Below, one piece after another: positions 19,501-28,404 of a stretch of DNA of 64,000 nt. The position numbers were made by a program, and so were the translations under genes. The notes below the pieces were generated by a model that had not been told where the DNA came from, searched no databases, and was given only the letters and a program-made list of their open reading frames with translations. This stretch comes from Henriciella algicola. Its GTDB lineage: Bacteria; Pseudomonadota; Alphaproteobacteria; Caulobacterales; Hyphomonadaceae. The stretch's first letter is position 1. Each line of letters begins with the position of its first letter. Location of the stretch: NCBI RefSeq assembly GCF_003576245.1, contig NZ_QWGA01000003.1, forward strand, positions 744,001 to 808,000, in the 5' to 3' direction.

Positions 19501-20277
19501 ATGGCCTATGAAACGCTTTTGACTGAGGTGGATGAGGCAGTCGCCATCATCACGCTGAACCGTCCCGACGCGCTCAACGCATTCAATAATGCGCTCATGG
19601 ATGAGCTCACCGAAGCGCTCGACCGGTTCGACAATGACGCCTCAATCGGTTGCATCGTTATTACCGGCTCCAAGAAGGCATTCGCTGCTGGCGCCGACAT
19701 CAAGGAAATGCGCGAGCAATCCTATCTCGACGCCTATTATGCGGACTTCATTACCCGCAACTGGGAGCGGGCCTCTCGCATGCGCAAGCCGGTTATCGCG
19801 GCCGTCTCCGGCTATGCACTTGGCGGGGGCTGTGAGCTTGCGATGATGTGCGACTTCATCCTGGCCGCAGAGAACGCAAAATTCGGCCAGCCTGAAATAA
19901 CCATCGGTGTGTCACCGGGCGCAGGCGGCACGCAGCGCCTGACGCGTTTCGCTGGCAAGTCCAAGGCGATGGAAATGTGCCTCACCGGCCGCATGATGGA
20001 CGCAGAAGAAGCTGAGCGCTGCGGCCTCGTTTCCCGCATCGTGCCAACCGATGATCTCGTTGACGAAGCCCGCTCTGTGGCGCGCAAGATTGCGTCCCTG
20101 CCGCGCGCGACCGCGATGATGACCAAGGAAATGGTCAACGCCGCCTATGAAACCACGCTCAGCCAGGGCGTCATGTTCGAGCGCCGCCTCTTCCACTCCC
20201 TCTTCGCTACCGAAGACCAGAAGGAAGGCATGGAAGCCTTCGTCGAGAAGCGCGAGCCGCACTTCAAGAACCGGTAG
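19501..20277 (+). CDS. Enoyl-CoA hydratase (crotonase family)
   Basis: A 258-residue crotonase with full family motifs: [10 protein letters not shown], the oxyanion hole segments [10 protein letters not shown] and [15 protein letters not shown], and the catalytic-Glu region [20 protein letters not shown], which has both glutamates of classical short-chain enoyl-CoA hydratases. It hydrates trans-2-enoyl-CoA in fatty-acid beta-oxidation. It is monocistronic, with its own terminator downstream, and is divergent from ggt. Confidence 0.94.
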   Translation: MAYETLLTEVDEAVAIITLNRPDALNAFNNALMDELTEALDRFDNDASIGCIVITGSKKAFAAGADIKEMREQSYLDAYYADFITRNWERASRMRKPVIAAVSGYALGGGCELAMMCDFILAAENAKFGQPEITIGVSPGAGGTQRLTRFAGKSKAMEMCLTGRMMDAEEAERCGLVSRIVPTDDLVDEARSVARKIASLPRATAMMTKEMVNAAYETTLSQGVMFERRLFHSLFATEDQKEGMEAFVEKREPHFKNR

Positions 20278-20305
20278 GTCGATACGAACCTGTTCTATTG
20301 GAAAG

Positions 20306-20340
20306 AAGGCGCACCCGGATTTGCCAGGTGCGCCTTTTTT
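20306..20340 (+). terminator. Terminator after enoyl-CoA hydratase
   Basis: Perfect 10-bp stem AAGGCGCACC / GGTGCGCCTT with an 11-nt loop and a T run. The adh gene ends at 20344 on the other strand, and the A-rich left flank could serve it too. Confidence 0.9.
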
Positions 20341-20343
20341 ATA

Positions 20344-21453
20344 TCAGGTATCCTCGGACATGGTCAGGATTGGTTTGATCGCCTTACCCTCTTCCATGTC
20401 GTGGACAGCCTTGTTGATGTCTTCAAAGCTATATTCGCTAATCAGCCGATCGAATGGGAAGTTGCCGTCCAGATAGTGCTGGATCAGCCGCGGTATGAAG
20501 ACTTTCACCACGCTGTCACCTTCGACGCAGCCGATGATCTTGCGACCGCTCAAAATGTGCTCATTGGCATCGAAGTCATAATCAGTGCCGCCGGGCGGCG
20601 CGCCGACAATGAGAAGTGCGCCGCGATTGGCAAGCGATGCCCATCCAGCGCGGGCGGCAGGTTTGGCACCCGAACACTCTATAACGGCATCTACACCCTC
20701 GGCTGCGATCTCGCGAACCATCTCAGGTACATCGCCCTCATCAGCCTTGATCGTATGGGTCGCGCCAAGCTCTTTGGCGAGCTTCAACCGCTCCTCCTGC
20801 ATATCGATGGCGATGATCGGATGGCACCCGGCGAGCTGTGCCGCCATGACCGCTGACAGACCGACACTGCCCACCCCACTGACGGCGATCGACGTCCCGG
20901 CGCGCGGAGCGAGCGTATTGAGCACGGCCCCCGCACCGGTCTGGATCCCGCAGCCAAGCGGCCCGAGGAGCTTGAGCGGCGCTTCGTCGGGCACTTTCAC
21001 GACATTGCGCTCATGGGCGATCGCATAGGTTGCGAAGGAAGATTGCTGGAAGAAGGCCGCGTTGACATCATCCCTGAACACGCCGTCCTCGCTGCCGAGG
21101 CGCTTGTTCAGAAAGTTGAGATCCGTGAAGTCGTCGCAATAGGCCGGGTCGCCCTCCATACAGGGGCGGCAATCCCCGCAGGAGCCGTAGCTCAGCACGA
21201 CGCGGTCGCCAGGCTTCAGGTCATGGACATGCGCGCCAGCAGCCTCGATCACACCGGCGCCCTCATGCCCCAGCACAACCGGGAAGTTCGTTGGCAGCAT
21301 GCCATCGCGAACGGCAAGGTCGGTATGACAGAGGCCCGTTGCGACGATGCGGATGCGGACCTCATGTGGACCCGGGTCATCGATTTCTACGTCAGACAGG
21401 CGAAAATCGGCTTCTGCCTTGTCCACGATGGCGGCGCGAGCGGATTGGGTCAT
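20344..21453 (-). CDS. Zinc-dependent NAD alcohol dehydrogenase (aryl/benzyl-alcohol type)
   Basis: A 369-residue medium-chain dehydrogenase. Catalytic zinc ligands Cys42 (GLCHTD), His63 (GHEGAG) and Cys168 are present, as are all four structural-zinc cysteines (92, 95, 98, 106). The Rossmann loop GVGSVG (193-198) and the acidic residue in IAIDMQ (Asp217) point to NAD(H). The pattern is closest to class III-like and aryl-alcohol dehydrogenases; the actual alcohol is unknown. It converges on the enoyl-CoA hydratase gene. Confidence 0.9.
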   Translation of the reverse strand: MTQSARAAIVDKAEADFRLSDVEIDDPGPHEVRIRIVATGLCHTDLAVRDGMLPTNFPVVLGHEGAGVIEAAGAHVHDLKPGDRVVLSYGSCGDCRPCMEGDPAYCDDFTDLNFLNKRLGSEDGVFRDDVNAAFFQQSSFATYAIAHERNVVKVPDEAPLKLLGPLGCGIQTGAGAVLNTLAPRAGTSIAVSGVGSVGLSAVMAAQLAGCHPIIAIDMQEERLKLAKELGATHTIKADEGDVPEMVREIAAEGVDAVIECSGAKPAARAGWASLANRGALLIVGAPPGGTDYDFDANEHILSGRKIIGCVEGDSVVKVFIPRLIQHYLDGNFPFDRLISEYSFEDINKAVHDMEEGKAIKPILTMSEDT

Positions 21454-21638
21454 TGCGTTATTCCTTGTATCTACGAAGATAGAAAGCGCGCGGTGGTCGC
21501 TGCGTTCCTGCGCCCGACAGACGCACCCGGGCTGGGCGCTGCGCTTTCTTCAGCCGATGCAGCCCATCGCAGTTGACGCCACGGGGGCGTTTGGGTATGT
21601 CCGCCGCTTGCGTCCGACGGGACACTCAGGAGTTTTTG

Positions 21639-21902
21639 ATGGCGAACACACGCTCAGCCAAGAAGATGGTGCGCAAGATCGCGCGCCGCACGGAAATTAA
21701 CACCGCACGCCGTTCGCGCATGCGCCGCTTTATCCGCAAGGTCGAGGAAGCGATTGCATCGGGCGACAAGTCCGCTGCGCAGACCGCTCTCCAGGCAGCC
21801 CAGCCGGAAATCATGCGCGCTGCTGGCAAGGGCATTCTTCACAAGAATACGTCCTCGCGCAAAATTTCGCGCCTCAGCGCACGCATCAAGGCGATGGGCT
21901 AA
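21639..21902 (+). CDS. rpsT: 30S ribosomal protein S20
   Basis: An 87-residue, Lys/Arg/Ala-rich, all-helical protein beginning MANTRSAKK and ending SARIKAMG, diagnostic for S20, a primary 16S rRNA binder. The start at 21639 lies behind CAGGAG. The longer open frame upstream is not part of the gene. rpsT directly before dnaA is a well known alphaproteobacterial arrangement. A strong terminator follows. Confidence 0.98.
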   Translation: MANTRSAKKMVRKIARRTEINTARRSRMRRFIRKVEEAIASGDKSAAQTALQAAQPEIMRAAGKGILHKNTSSRKISRLSARIKAMG

Positions 21903-21936
21903 GACAACCCGCCAAGGGCTGTCCTTGAAAATATGC

Positions 21937-21970
21937 AAGGCCTGCATGAGCAATCATGCGGGCCTTTTTT
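21937..21970 (+). terminator. rpsT terminator
   Basis: Twelve-base-pair stem (AAGGCCTGCATG / CATGCGGGCCTT with one wobble), loop AGCAAT, then T6. It isolates rpsT from the dnaA promoter region. Confidence 0.92.
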
Positions 21971-22022
21971 CGTTGGTTAAACATTGGCCGAAAATTGCAG
22001 ATTTTTGGTGCCAAAAAACGGG

Positions 22023-22118
22023 TTTTACACAGCAATTCCAAGCCGTTTCCGTTGACAGAACATAATCAGAACATCACAGTGTAAAAGCGGCACAAATCGT
22101 ACCTATATTTTTTTACAC
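22023..22118. repeat. Three TTTTACAC octamers upstream of dnaA
   Basis: Copies at 22023-22030 (+), 22079-22086 (as GTGTAAAA) and 22111-22118 (+). Two of them extend to TTTTACACA, which differs from the DnaA consensus TTATCCACA at two positions, so they could be weak DnaA sites or an unrelated operator. Confidence 0.6.
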
Positions 22119-22132
22119 AAGCTTACGAGTTT

Positions 22133-22321
22133 GATTCATCGCCGCTTTTTCGGTGACAGAAATGAGTCAACTCCAGAAGTGCCGAAGATTCCCAAAAAGG
22201 CTTGTAGACAGGTTTGGAAGCCCTGTGGTTAACTTCAGCCATCGACGGAATTTGATCTCTGTACGGCAGGTTTTTGGACGGGCCCCCATTAGGCCCGAAC
22301 ACTCGAGCTATGATCTGAGTC
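22133..22321. promoter_or_regulatory. Cluster of four GANTC methylation sites before dnaA
   Basis: GATTC at 22133 and 22187 and GAGTC at 22164 and 22317. GANTC is the target of CcrM-type adenine methyltransferases; in Caulobacter such sites in the dnaA promoter couple dnaA transcription to the replication fork through hemimethylation. The sites are read directly; the regulatory role here is inferred. Confidence 0.65.
22224..22232 (-). promoter_or_regulatory. DnaA-box-like site
   Basis: TGTGGTTAA, i.e. TTAACCACA on the minus strand, one mismatch from the consensus DnaA box TTATCCACA. It sits about 135 nt before the dnaA start and may mediate autoregulation. Confidence 0.55.
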
Positions 22322-22367
22322 GACGCGTAGAGAATAGGACAAAACACAGAAAAAAGGGGAAGTTCCT

Positions 22368-23837
22368 ATGGGGCTGCAGGAAGAATCTGGCAGACACGAG
22401 AGTGAGAAAAACACTGACACCCAGCGCGGCGATGATCACCGGGGCATGGATCTTTGGCGCACCGTCCTTGAAGACGCGCGCCAAGAGTCGTCTGCCCACG
22501 ATTTCGACAAATGGATTTCAGACTTGCGCTTCGTCGCCGACGACAATGGCACGGTCCTGATCGCGGCACGCGACCAGCTCGCCTATGAGCGCATCAACAG
22601 TCAGCACCGCCCGATGCTGCGCCGCGCATGGCGCAAGGCGGACCCACGCGGCCGCGCACTGAAAATCACCTGCTGGAAGGATATCCCAGAAGATACTCGT
22701 GACCTCGTCGGCTATCCTTGGACCGGCAACACCGAAACCGTCAGCAAGGTAGATGCCGCGACGCCTGAAACGTCCTCCGCCACCCCGGGACGTCATGGCA
22801 GCGCGATGAGCTTTGAGACGCTGATCGTCGGTGACACCAACCGCGCCGCTGTCCGCCTCGCCGAAGTCACGGTCGAGAACAAGCAGGTCCACGCTGACGT
22901 CGCCCTCATCTATGGGCGTCAGGGCACTGGCAAGACGCACGTCCTGCGCTCGATCGAGAAAGCCGTCATCCGTCAGGACGATGGCCGCCGCGTGACCTAT
23001 ATGTCTGCCGAAGAATTCATGACCGCCTTTGTTGACGGCGCGCGTGATGGCGACACCCGCCGCCTCAAATCGCAAGTCCGCGACAATGACCTCCTGCTGA
23101 TCGACGACCTGCAGTGGATCGCGAACAAGAAGAAGACCGATGAGGCCTTCTTTGCGTCCCTGCGCGCCGTGACCGCCGAAGGTGGCCGGGTCATCCTGAC
23201 CGCTGATGAAGCACCGGGCGACCTCAAGGGTTTCTCCGCACGTATGCGCGGGGAGCTGATGGGCGCCGCTGCTGTCGAGGTCGGCCTTCCAGATCAGGAA
23301 ATGCGCCGCCAGATCGTCAGCCTTCACGCGAACCTCATCCAGCAGGGTCAGCCAAACTTCGAGATTGACGAAGAGATGCGCGAGAAGATCGTCGCCACCG
23401 TTCGCGGCCCAGGCCGTGACCTTTGCGGCGTGCTCTACTCGCTGCAGTCGGAAACCCGCTATGGTGAGATCGCGCCGACCTTCGAAATGCTGTGCACGGT
23501 CCTTCGCCGCCAGCAGGGCGAGTATCAGGCGCCATCGCTCGACAATATCAAGCGGGCCGCCATGCGCAGCTATAACCTGTCGAAGTCAGAGATCGAAAGC
23601 TCCAGCAAGTCGCGCAATGTCTGCGCGCCGCGCCAGGTCGCTATGTATCTCTGCCGCGAGATGACCGACAAATCGCTGCCGCAGATCGCCCGCTCTTTCT
23701 GCAAGAAGGACCACACCACCGTCATCCATGCATGGCGCAAGGTGAAAGGCCAGCTGCAGACCGATCCGGAGATGGTCCGGCAGGTTGAACAGGTCCGCGA
23801 AGCGGTCTTCGACATCCAGTCTGAAGGTAACGGCTGA
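22368..23837 (+). CDS. dnaA: Chromosomal replication initiator protein DnaA
   Basis: A 489-residue AAA+ initiator. Domain I starts near MDLWRTVLEDAR (about 27-90); a Thr/Ser/Pro-rich domain II follows; domain III has Walker A GRQGTGKTH (183-191) and Walker B LLIDDLQW (near 243-250). Domain IV carries the DNA-binding signature APRQVAMYLCREMT and KDHTTVIHAWRKV (about 416-455). ATG 22368 has AGGGGAAG at the right spacing; a second ATG at 22446 is closer to the usual domain I start but lacks a comparable site. It binds DnaA boxes and melts the origin. Confidence 0.97.
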   Translation: MGLQEESGRHESEKNTDTQRGDDHRGMDLWRTVLEDARQESSAHDFDKWISDLRFVADDNGTVLIAARDQLAYERINSQHRPMLRRAWRKADPRGRALKITCWKDIPEDTRDLVGYPWTGNTETVSKVDAATPETSSATPGRHGSAMSFETLIVGDTNRAAVRLAEVTVENKQVHADVALIYGRQGTGKTHVLRSIEKAVIRQDDGRRVTYMSAEEFMTAFVDGARDGDTRRLKSQVRDNDLLLIDDLQWIANKKKTDEAFFASLRAVTAEGGRVILTADEAPGDLKGFSARMRGELMGAAAVEVGLPDQEMRRQIVSLHANLIQQGQPNFEIDEEMREKIVATVRGPGRDLCGVLYSLQSETRYGEIAPTFEMLCTVLRRQQGEYQAPSLDNIKRAAMRSYNLSKSEIESSSKSRNVCAPRQVAMYLCREMTDKSLPQIARSFCKKDHTTVIHAWRKVKGQLQTDPEMVRQVEQVREAVFDIQSEGNG

Positions 23838-23918
23838 ACGCATTCCACCTGAGGCCGGATTTCTACGCAGCGTTTGGCCGCACAGGGCTTGCAATTTCAG
23901 CGATTTTGACAAGTGTAC

Positions 23919-23949
23919 TCGGCCCGTCTCCCCGCAGGAGGCGGGCCGA
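23919..23949 (+). other. Strong hairpin in the dnaA-dnaN leader
   Basis: Arms TCGGCCCGTCTCC / GGAGGCGGGCCGA (one mismatch) with a 5-nt loop, but no T run after it. It sits in the 185-nt dnaA-dnaN gap, about 75 nt before the dnaN start. It could be an mRNA processing or attenuation structure, or a weak terminator. Confidence 0.55.
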
Positions 23950-24022
23950 TTCGAGTTTAACGCCCGTGCAGACGGGCAGGAAAGGATGCGGCCTGAACGG
24001 GGCCGTTGTAATGGGCTGACGC

Positions 24023-25141
24023 ATGAAGCTGACGATTGAACGAAGTGACCTGCTCAACGCGCTGTCGCACGTGCAGAACGTGGTCGAGCGCCGCAACACC
24101 ATTCCGATCCTCTCCAACGTCCTGATGGAAGCAAAGGGCGGCGAAGTCACCTTCGTCGCGACCGATCTCGACATCGAGGCCGTCGATAGCGCCGACGCGA
24201 CCATTGCCAGCGAAGGCGCGGTCACCGCGCCAGCCGGCACACTGTTCGACGTTGTCCGCAAGCTGCCATCCGGCGCTGATGTCGAGCTGGAGCTCAACCC
24301 GGAAAACCGCCGCCTGACGATCCGCTCTGGCCGCGCAAACTTCGCGCTGCCAACGCTCCCGGCCAGCGACTTCCAGACCATGACGGGCGATGATGGTGCC
24401 GTGACCTTCGATGTCGAGGCCGCCGATCTTCGCCGCCTTATCGACAAGACCCGGTTTGCGATCTCCACCGAAGAGACGCGCTACTATCTGAACGGCGTCT
24501 ATCTTCACACAGCTGATGGCGACAAGGGCAAGGTGCTCCGCGCCGTTGCAACCGATGGTCACCGTCTCGCGCTGGCCGATTGTGACGCGCCATCCGGCGC
24601 CGAAGGCCTCGACGGTGTCATCGTTCCGCGCAAGGCCGTTGCCGAAGTGCGCCGCCTGATCGACAGTGCTGACGGCGATGTATCGGTCTCCGTTTCAGAG
24701 ACGAAGATCGTCTTCCGCGCAGGCCGCGCCGTGCTGACATCCAAGCTGATCGACGGAGCCTTCCCGGACTATCAGCGCGTCATCCCGAAGGGCAATGACA
24801 AGCGCCTCGTCATTGATAACAAGGCGTTCGAGTCCGCTGTCGACCGCGTCTCGACCGTTTCGGCGGAACGCTCGCGCTCGGTCAAACTCTCGCTCGACGA
24901 TGGCCGCCTTGTGCTCGCCGTGAACTCGGCCGAGACCGGTCAGGGTCATGAAGAGATTGAGTGCGACTACAGCGCGGACGCGATGGAAATCGGCTTTAAC
25001 GCCAAATACCTGCTCGACGTGACCGCGCAGATTGAGGCGGAAGACGCAGAGTTCATGCTGAACGACCCGGCTTCCCCTGCCCTCATCCTTGATCCTGCAG
25101 ATCCGGCTGCACGTTACGTGCTGATGCCGCTTCGGGTGTAA
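24023..25141 (+). CDS. dnaN: DNA polymerase III beta sliding clamp
   Basis: A 372-residue beta clamp, the normal length, with three topologically similar domains. N-terminal MKLTIERSDLLNALSHVQNVVERRNTIPILSNV, the middle FAISTEETRYYLNGVYLH and the C-terminal LDPADPAARYVLMPLRV are canonical; the last is part of the client-binding pocket and ends with the usual MPLR. It is a processivity factor encircling DNA and is closely followed by recF. Confidence 0.98.
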   Translation: MKLTIERSDLLNALSHVQNVVERRNTIPILSNVLMEAKGGEVTFVATDLDIEAVDSADATIASEGAVTAPAGTLFDVVRKLPSGADVELELNPENRRLTIRSGRANFALPTLPASDFQTMTGDDGAVTFDVEAADLRRLIDKTRFAISTEETRYYLNGVYLHTADGDKGKVLRAVATDGHRLALADCDAPSGAEGLDGVIVPRKAVAEVRRLIDSADGDVSVSVSETKIVFRAGRAVLTSKLIDGAFPDYQRVIPKGNDKRLVIDNKAFESAVDRVSTVSAERSRSVKLSLDDGRLVLAVNSAETGQGHEEIECDYSADAMEIGFNAKYLLDVTAQIEAEDAEFMLNDPASPALILDPADPAARYVLMPLRV

Positions 25142-25150
25142 GCGAGGGCG

Positions 25151-26263
25151 ATGACCGCCCTTACCCGCCTGCGCCTCAAGGATTTCCGTAATTATGAGAG
25201 CCTGTCGCTTGATCTCGACGGGCGGCATGTCTGCCTGTTCGGGTCAAATGGCGCGGGCAAGACTAATCTTCTGGAAGCCATCTCGCAGCTTGGGCCGGGC
25301 CGCGGGCTGCGCAGCGCATCACTTTCTGAGCTGACGCGTCATGGCGCAGAAGGCGGCTGGACCGTCTCTGCCAACCTTGACGACCGCCGCATTGGCGTCG
25401 GCCTCGAAACAGATGGCGGCTCTGCCAAGCGCGTCATCCGCATCGACGGCGCCCCGTCACAGGCCGGTGACCTCGCAGAGCTTGTCCGCATCGTCTGGCT
25501 GACCCCTGCCATGGACTCCATCTTTCGCGGCGGCGCGTCTGACCGTCGGCGCTTCTTTGACCGCCAGGTCATGGCGCACATTCCCTCTCACGGCACGGCG
25601 GCGGCCCGGTATGAACGCGCCATGCGAGAGCGCAACGCCCTGCTCGAACGCGGCCATGTTGACCCCGCATGGGCCGACGCGATCGAGACCCGTATGGCCG
25701 AGGCGGGCGCCGAGCTTGCGATCAACCGCGCGAGCGTCCTTGAAAGCCTGCAAGCGGCGGTCGATGCGCGGCCCGAAGGCTATTTCCCAAAGGGTGACCT
25801 CTCTCTGGAGGGCGAAGCTGAAACCTCCGCTGCCGCTGGCGAAGACTTCAAGACCATCTTCGAAAGCCTCACTGAGACGTATCGCTCCATGAGACGGCGC
25901 GACGCCGCTGCGGGTCGCACGCTGACCGGCCCGCACCGCAGCGACCTCAAAGTCATCCACCGGCCGACTGGCATGGTTGCGGGCGATGCCTCGACCGGGC
26001 AGCAGAAGGCTCTGCTCATCGGCCTCATCCTTGCCTCCGCGACGGCACTCGCCGGAGACGGCGGCGGCCCCGCCCCGCTCCTTCTGCTGGATGAGGCAGC
26101 TGCCCACCTCGACGCAAACCGGCGCGCCGCCCTCTTCGATGAGCTAAGCGCTCTGCCCGGCCAGAGCTGGCTGACCGGCACCGAACGCTTCCTCTTCGAT
26201 GCCTTTGGGGACCGCGCCCAGCATATCGAAGTTGACGCAGGCGGCGCAGCGATTTTGGCCTAG
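25151..26263 (+). CDS. recF: DNA replication and repair protein RecF
   Basis: A 370-residue SMC-like ATPase that helps load RecA at gaps. The N-terminal LTRLRLKDFRNYESLSLDL precedes Walker A GSNGAGKTN (about 31-39). The ABC-type signature STGQQKALLIGL and Walker B LLLLDEAAAHLD close the C-terminal half. It starts 9 nt after dnaN stops, so dnaN-recF is an operon. In many bacteria gyrB follows directly; here two extra genes intervene. Confidence 0.96.
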   Translation: MTALTRLRLKDFRNYESLSLDLDGRHVCLFGSNGAGKTNLLEAISQLGPGRGLRSASLSELTRHGAEGGWTVSANLDDRRIGVGLETDGGSAKRVIRIDGAPSQAGDLAELVRIVWLTPAMDSIFRGGASDRRRFFDRQVMAHIPSHGTAAARYERAMRERNALLERGHVDPAWADAIETRMAEAGAELAINRASVLESLQAAVDARPEGYFPKGDLSLEGEAETSAAAGEDFKTIFESLTETYRSMRRRDAAAGRTLTGPHRSDLKVIHRPTGMVAGDASTGQQKALLIGLILASATALAGDGGGPAPLLLLDEAAAHLDANRRAALFDELSALPGQSWLTGTERFLFDAFGDRAQHIEVDAGGAAILA

Positions 26264-26404
26264 ACCTTTTTCCCGTCCTTTTTTAACTTCGGGCAAGTGT
26301 TCGCCTGCCCACGCGGCCTTGTAATCAGGACATTTACTGAACACTTTTGTGGTGAGTTTTATGGAGGCACACCCGCATCGATTGCGTAGGTGCGCATTGG
26401 GAAT

Positions 26405-27505
26405 ATGAGCGAAGCAGAGCGACTGAGGGCGCTGGAAGATACGAACCTGCTCGACAGTGAGCAGGATGAGCGCTTTGACCGGCTGACCCGTCTGGCTGCC
26501 AATTCGCTGGAAGTCGAGACCGCGCTGGTTTCACTCATCGATAGTGATCGCCAATGGTTCAAATCATGTCACGGCTTCAACAGCAAGGAGACCAGCCGCG
26601 ACATCTCCTTCTGCACGCATGCGATTGAGCGGACTGACATCACAGTCGTCCTGGATGCGACGAAAGATCCGCGCTTTGTCTCCAATCCGCTGGTCACGGG
26701 TGAGCCTCATATCCGCTTCTATGCCGGCGCGCCGCTCATCACGTCGGACGGGCATGCGCTCGGCACGCTTTGCGTGATCGACTATGAGCCGCGGGAGACC
26801 TTTGACCATACGGACCGCGAGATCCTGCGCGACATTGCCGACAGCGTGATTGGCCTCATCGAGAAGGATGAAAAGCTGCGCGAAATGAGCGAGCTTTCCG
26901 TCATCAACCGGGAGCTTCAGCACCGCATGGGCAATATGTATGCCCACGTCTCGTCGCTCATCTCCCTGCTCGACAAGGCAGATCTCGAGCATGAGGAATA
27001 CGTCTCGCGCCTTCGCGAGAAGGTGAATGCGCTTGCCCTCACCCAGTCGCTGATCGCTTCGAGCGGCACCCAATCAGTCTCCATGAGGGAGCTTGCACAA
27101 AAGACCCTCGCAGCGTTCGAGGCCGGCGCGGGCGAACCCGTGGTGCAGGTCGTGGCTGAAAGTGATTTCGACATCACGCCGCGCGCGGCCTTTGCGATGT
27201 CGCTGATGCTGCACGAGCTTGGCATTAATTCAGTCAAGCATGGCGCCCTCGGCGGTGAAGGTGGCCAGGCCCGTTTCGGCTGGTCGTCCGGCGCTGGTCT
27301 CAGCTTTTCCTGGGAAGAGAACCTCGCAACGCCGCGCGTTGATGCGAGCGTCAAGAAAGCCGAAGGCGGCTTCGGCAGCGTCATCCTGAAGCGTATCGCG
27401 CCGAAGACGTTTGGCGGCGAAGCCGAAGTCGATATTCAGCCCGGCAGCTACCGCTACACCGTCTCTGCCCTGCCAGAGCGCGTGCTGGCTGTCGAGCAGG
27501 CCTGA
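26405..27505 (+). CDS. GAF-domain sensor kinase of the HWE/HisKA_2 type
   Basis: A 366-residue soluble kinase. Residues about 20-145 form a GAF sensor domain (ALVSLIDSDRQWFKSCHG, FYAGAPLITSDGHALGTLCVID). The phosphoacceptor helix has LQHRMGNMYAHVSS (His173), the HWE/HisKA_2 pattern, followed by an ATPase domain with LHELGINSVKHGA. Such kinases often feed alphaproteobacterial general-stress (PhyR) circuits, but no response regulator is nearby. The signal is unknown. ATG 26405 is preferred over GTG 26390 on family fit; neither has a strong ribosome site. It sits between recF and gyrB. Confidence 0.88.
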   Translation: MSEAERLRALEDTNLLDSEQDERFDRLTRLAANSLEVETALVSLIDSDRQWFKSCHGFNSKETSRDISFCTHAIERTDITVVLDATKDPRFVSNPLVTGEPHIRFYAGAPLITSDGHALGTLCVIDYEPRETFDHTDREILRDIADSVIGLIEKDEKLREMSELSVINRELQHRMGNMYAHVSSLISLLDKADLEHEEYVSRLREKVNALALTQSLIASSGTQSVSMRELAQKTLAAFEAGAGEPVVQVVAESDFDITPRAAFAMSLMLHELGINSVKHGALGGEGGQARFGWSSGAGLSFSWEENLATPRVDASVKKAEGGFGSVILKRIAPKTFGGEAEVDIQPGSYRYTVSALPERVLAVEQA

Positions 27506-27516
27506 GCCCCACCCGT

Positions 27517-27556
27517 TGCCCGCCCCCAAGGCACCTCTTGCCTCAGGCGGGGGGCT
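27517..27556 (+). terminator. GC-rich hairpin after the GAF kinase gene
   Basis: Imperfect arms (GCCCGCCCCCAAGGCA versus TGCCTCAGGCGGGGGGC) start about 12 nt beyond the kinase stop. There is no T tract, so termination is only a possibility. Confidence 0.35.
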
Positions 27557-27604
27557 TGCGCCAAAAGCATCCCTGAAACACAGCCAGAAGCGGAGCCGCC
27601 TGCC

Positions 27605-28369
27605 ATGAGCGAGCACATCAAGACCCACCTTGAGAACTATGTCCTGACCATCACCATCGCCCGCCCGGAGCGCAAGAATGCGCTGACGCAGGCCATGTAC
27701 GGCGCAATGGCCGACGCGGTGAATGGTGCCAATAGTGACAAGTCCATCCGCGCGATCGTCTTCACTGGCGAAGGCGACATGTTCACCGCAGGCAATGACC
27801 TCTCAGACTTCGCCTCCATTGATGAGCGCGAGAGCGGCACGCCGCCCGTCACCCGCTTCCTCAATGCCATCCGCGACGCTGAAAAGCCGCTGATCGCTGC
27901 GGTAAACGGCCCGGCCATCGGCGTCGGCCTCACCATGCTGCTCCATTGCGACATCTCCTTTGCCGCCGAGAGCGCCAACTTCCGCGCACCCTTCACCCAG
28001 CTTGGCCTCGTGCCAGAGGCGGGCTCCTCGCTCACCCTGCCATCCGTTGTGGGCCGCTCCATGGCCAATGAAGTCCTGCTGGCCGGCCGTATCCTCAGCG
28101 CTGATGAAGCCCTCGCCTGCGGCCTTGTCTCCCGCGTGGTGGCAGATAGCGACCTTATGAAAACCGCCATGGACACGGCCAGCAAGATTGCCGCGTCGCC
28201 GCCAAATGCGGTCCTGAAATCCAAGGCGCTGATCAACCATTCGCGCGAACAGATCGCCGATCAGATGCAGGCTGAGGGCCGCATTTTTGCCGAGCAGCTC
28301 CAGTCCGCCGAGTTTGCCGAAGCCGCTGCCGCCTTCCGCGAAAAGCGCGCACCGGTCTTCAAGGACTAG
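27605..28369 (+). CDS. Enoyl-CoA hydratase/isomerase family protein
   Basis: A 254-residue crotonase-fold protein with ARPERKNALTQAMY, FTAGNDLSDF and AVNGPAIGVGLTMLLHCD. In the active-site region the segment reads FRAPFTQLGLVPEAGSSLTLP; only the second glutamate-equivalent is obvious, resembling crotonases of the delta3-delta2-enoyl-CoA isomerase or PaaG/related groups rather than classical hydratase. It ends with KEKR-like ...REKRAPVFKD. It is single and unconnected to replication despite lying just before gyrB. Confidence 0.9.
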   Translation: MSEHIKTHLENYVLTITIARPERKNALTQAMYGAMADAVNGANSDKSIRAIVFTGEGDMFTAGNDLSDFASIDERESGTPPVTRFLNAIRDAEKPLIAAVNGPAIGVGLTMLLHCDISFAAESANFRAPFTQLGLVPEAGSSLTLPSVVGRSMANEVLLAGRILSADEALACGLVSRVVADSDLMKTAMDTASKIAASPPNAVLKSKALINHSREQIADQMQAEGRIFAEQLQSAEFAEAAAAFREKRAPVFKD

Positions 28370-28404
28370 GCGATTTTCGCCCTCTCAGAGGCTCTGCTCG
28401 ACAG

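Larger units (their letters stand above)
21971..22367. promoter_or_regulatory. dnaA: dnaA upstream regulatory region (possible origin-related sequence)
   Basis: About 400 nt without a gene, AT-richer than the flanks. It holds three TTTTACAC octamers (22023, 22111 forward; 22079 inverted), a palindrome TTTTTGG-TG-CCAAAAA (22002-22017), one DnaA-box-like site, and four GANTC sites. The AT-rich part (about 21970-22140) precedes the box. This is most simply the cell-cycle-controlled dnaA promoter region. In Caulobacter the replication origin is separate from dnaA, so an oriC call is not made here. Confidence 0.7.

Noticed and set aside
21971-22367. Chromosomal origin (oriC) in the rpsT-dnaA gap
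   Set aside because: Only one good DnaA-box-like site was found; in Caulobacter the origin is apart from dnaA. Needs skew or marker-frequency data.
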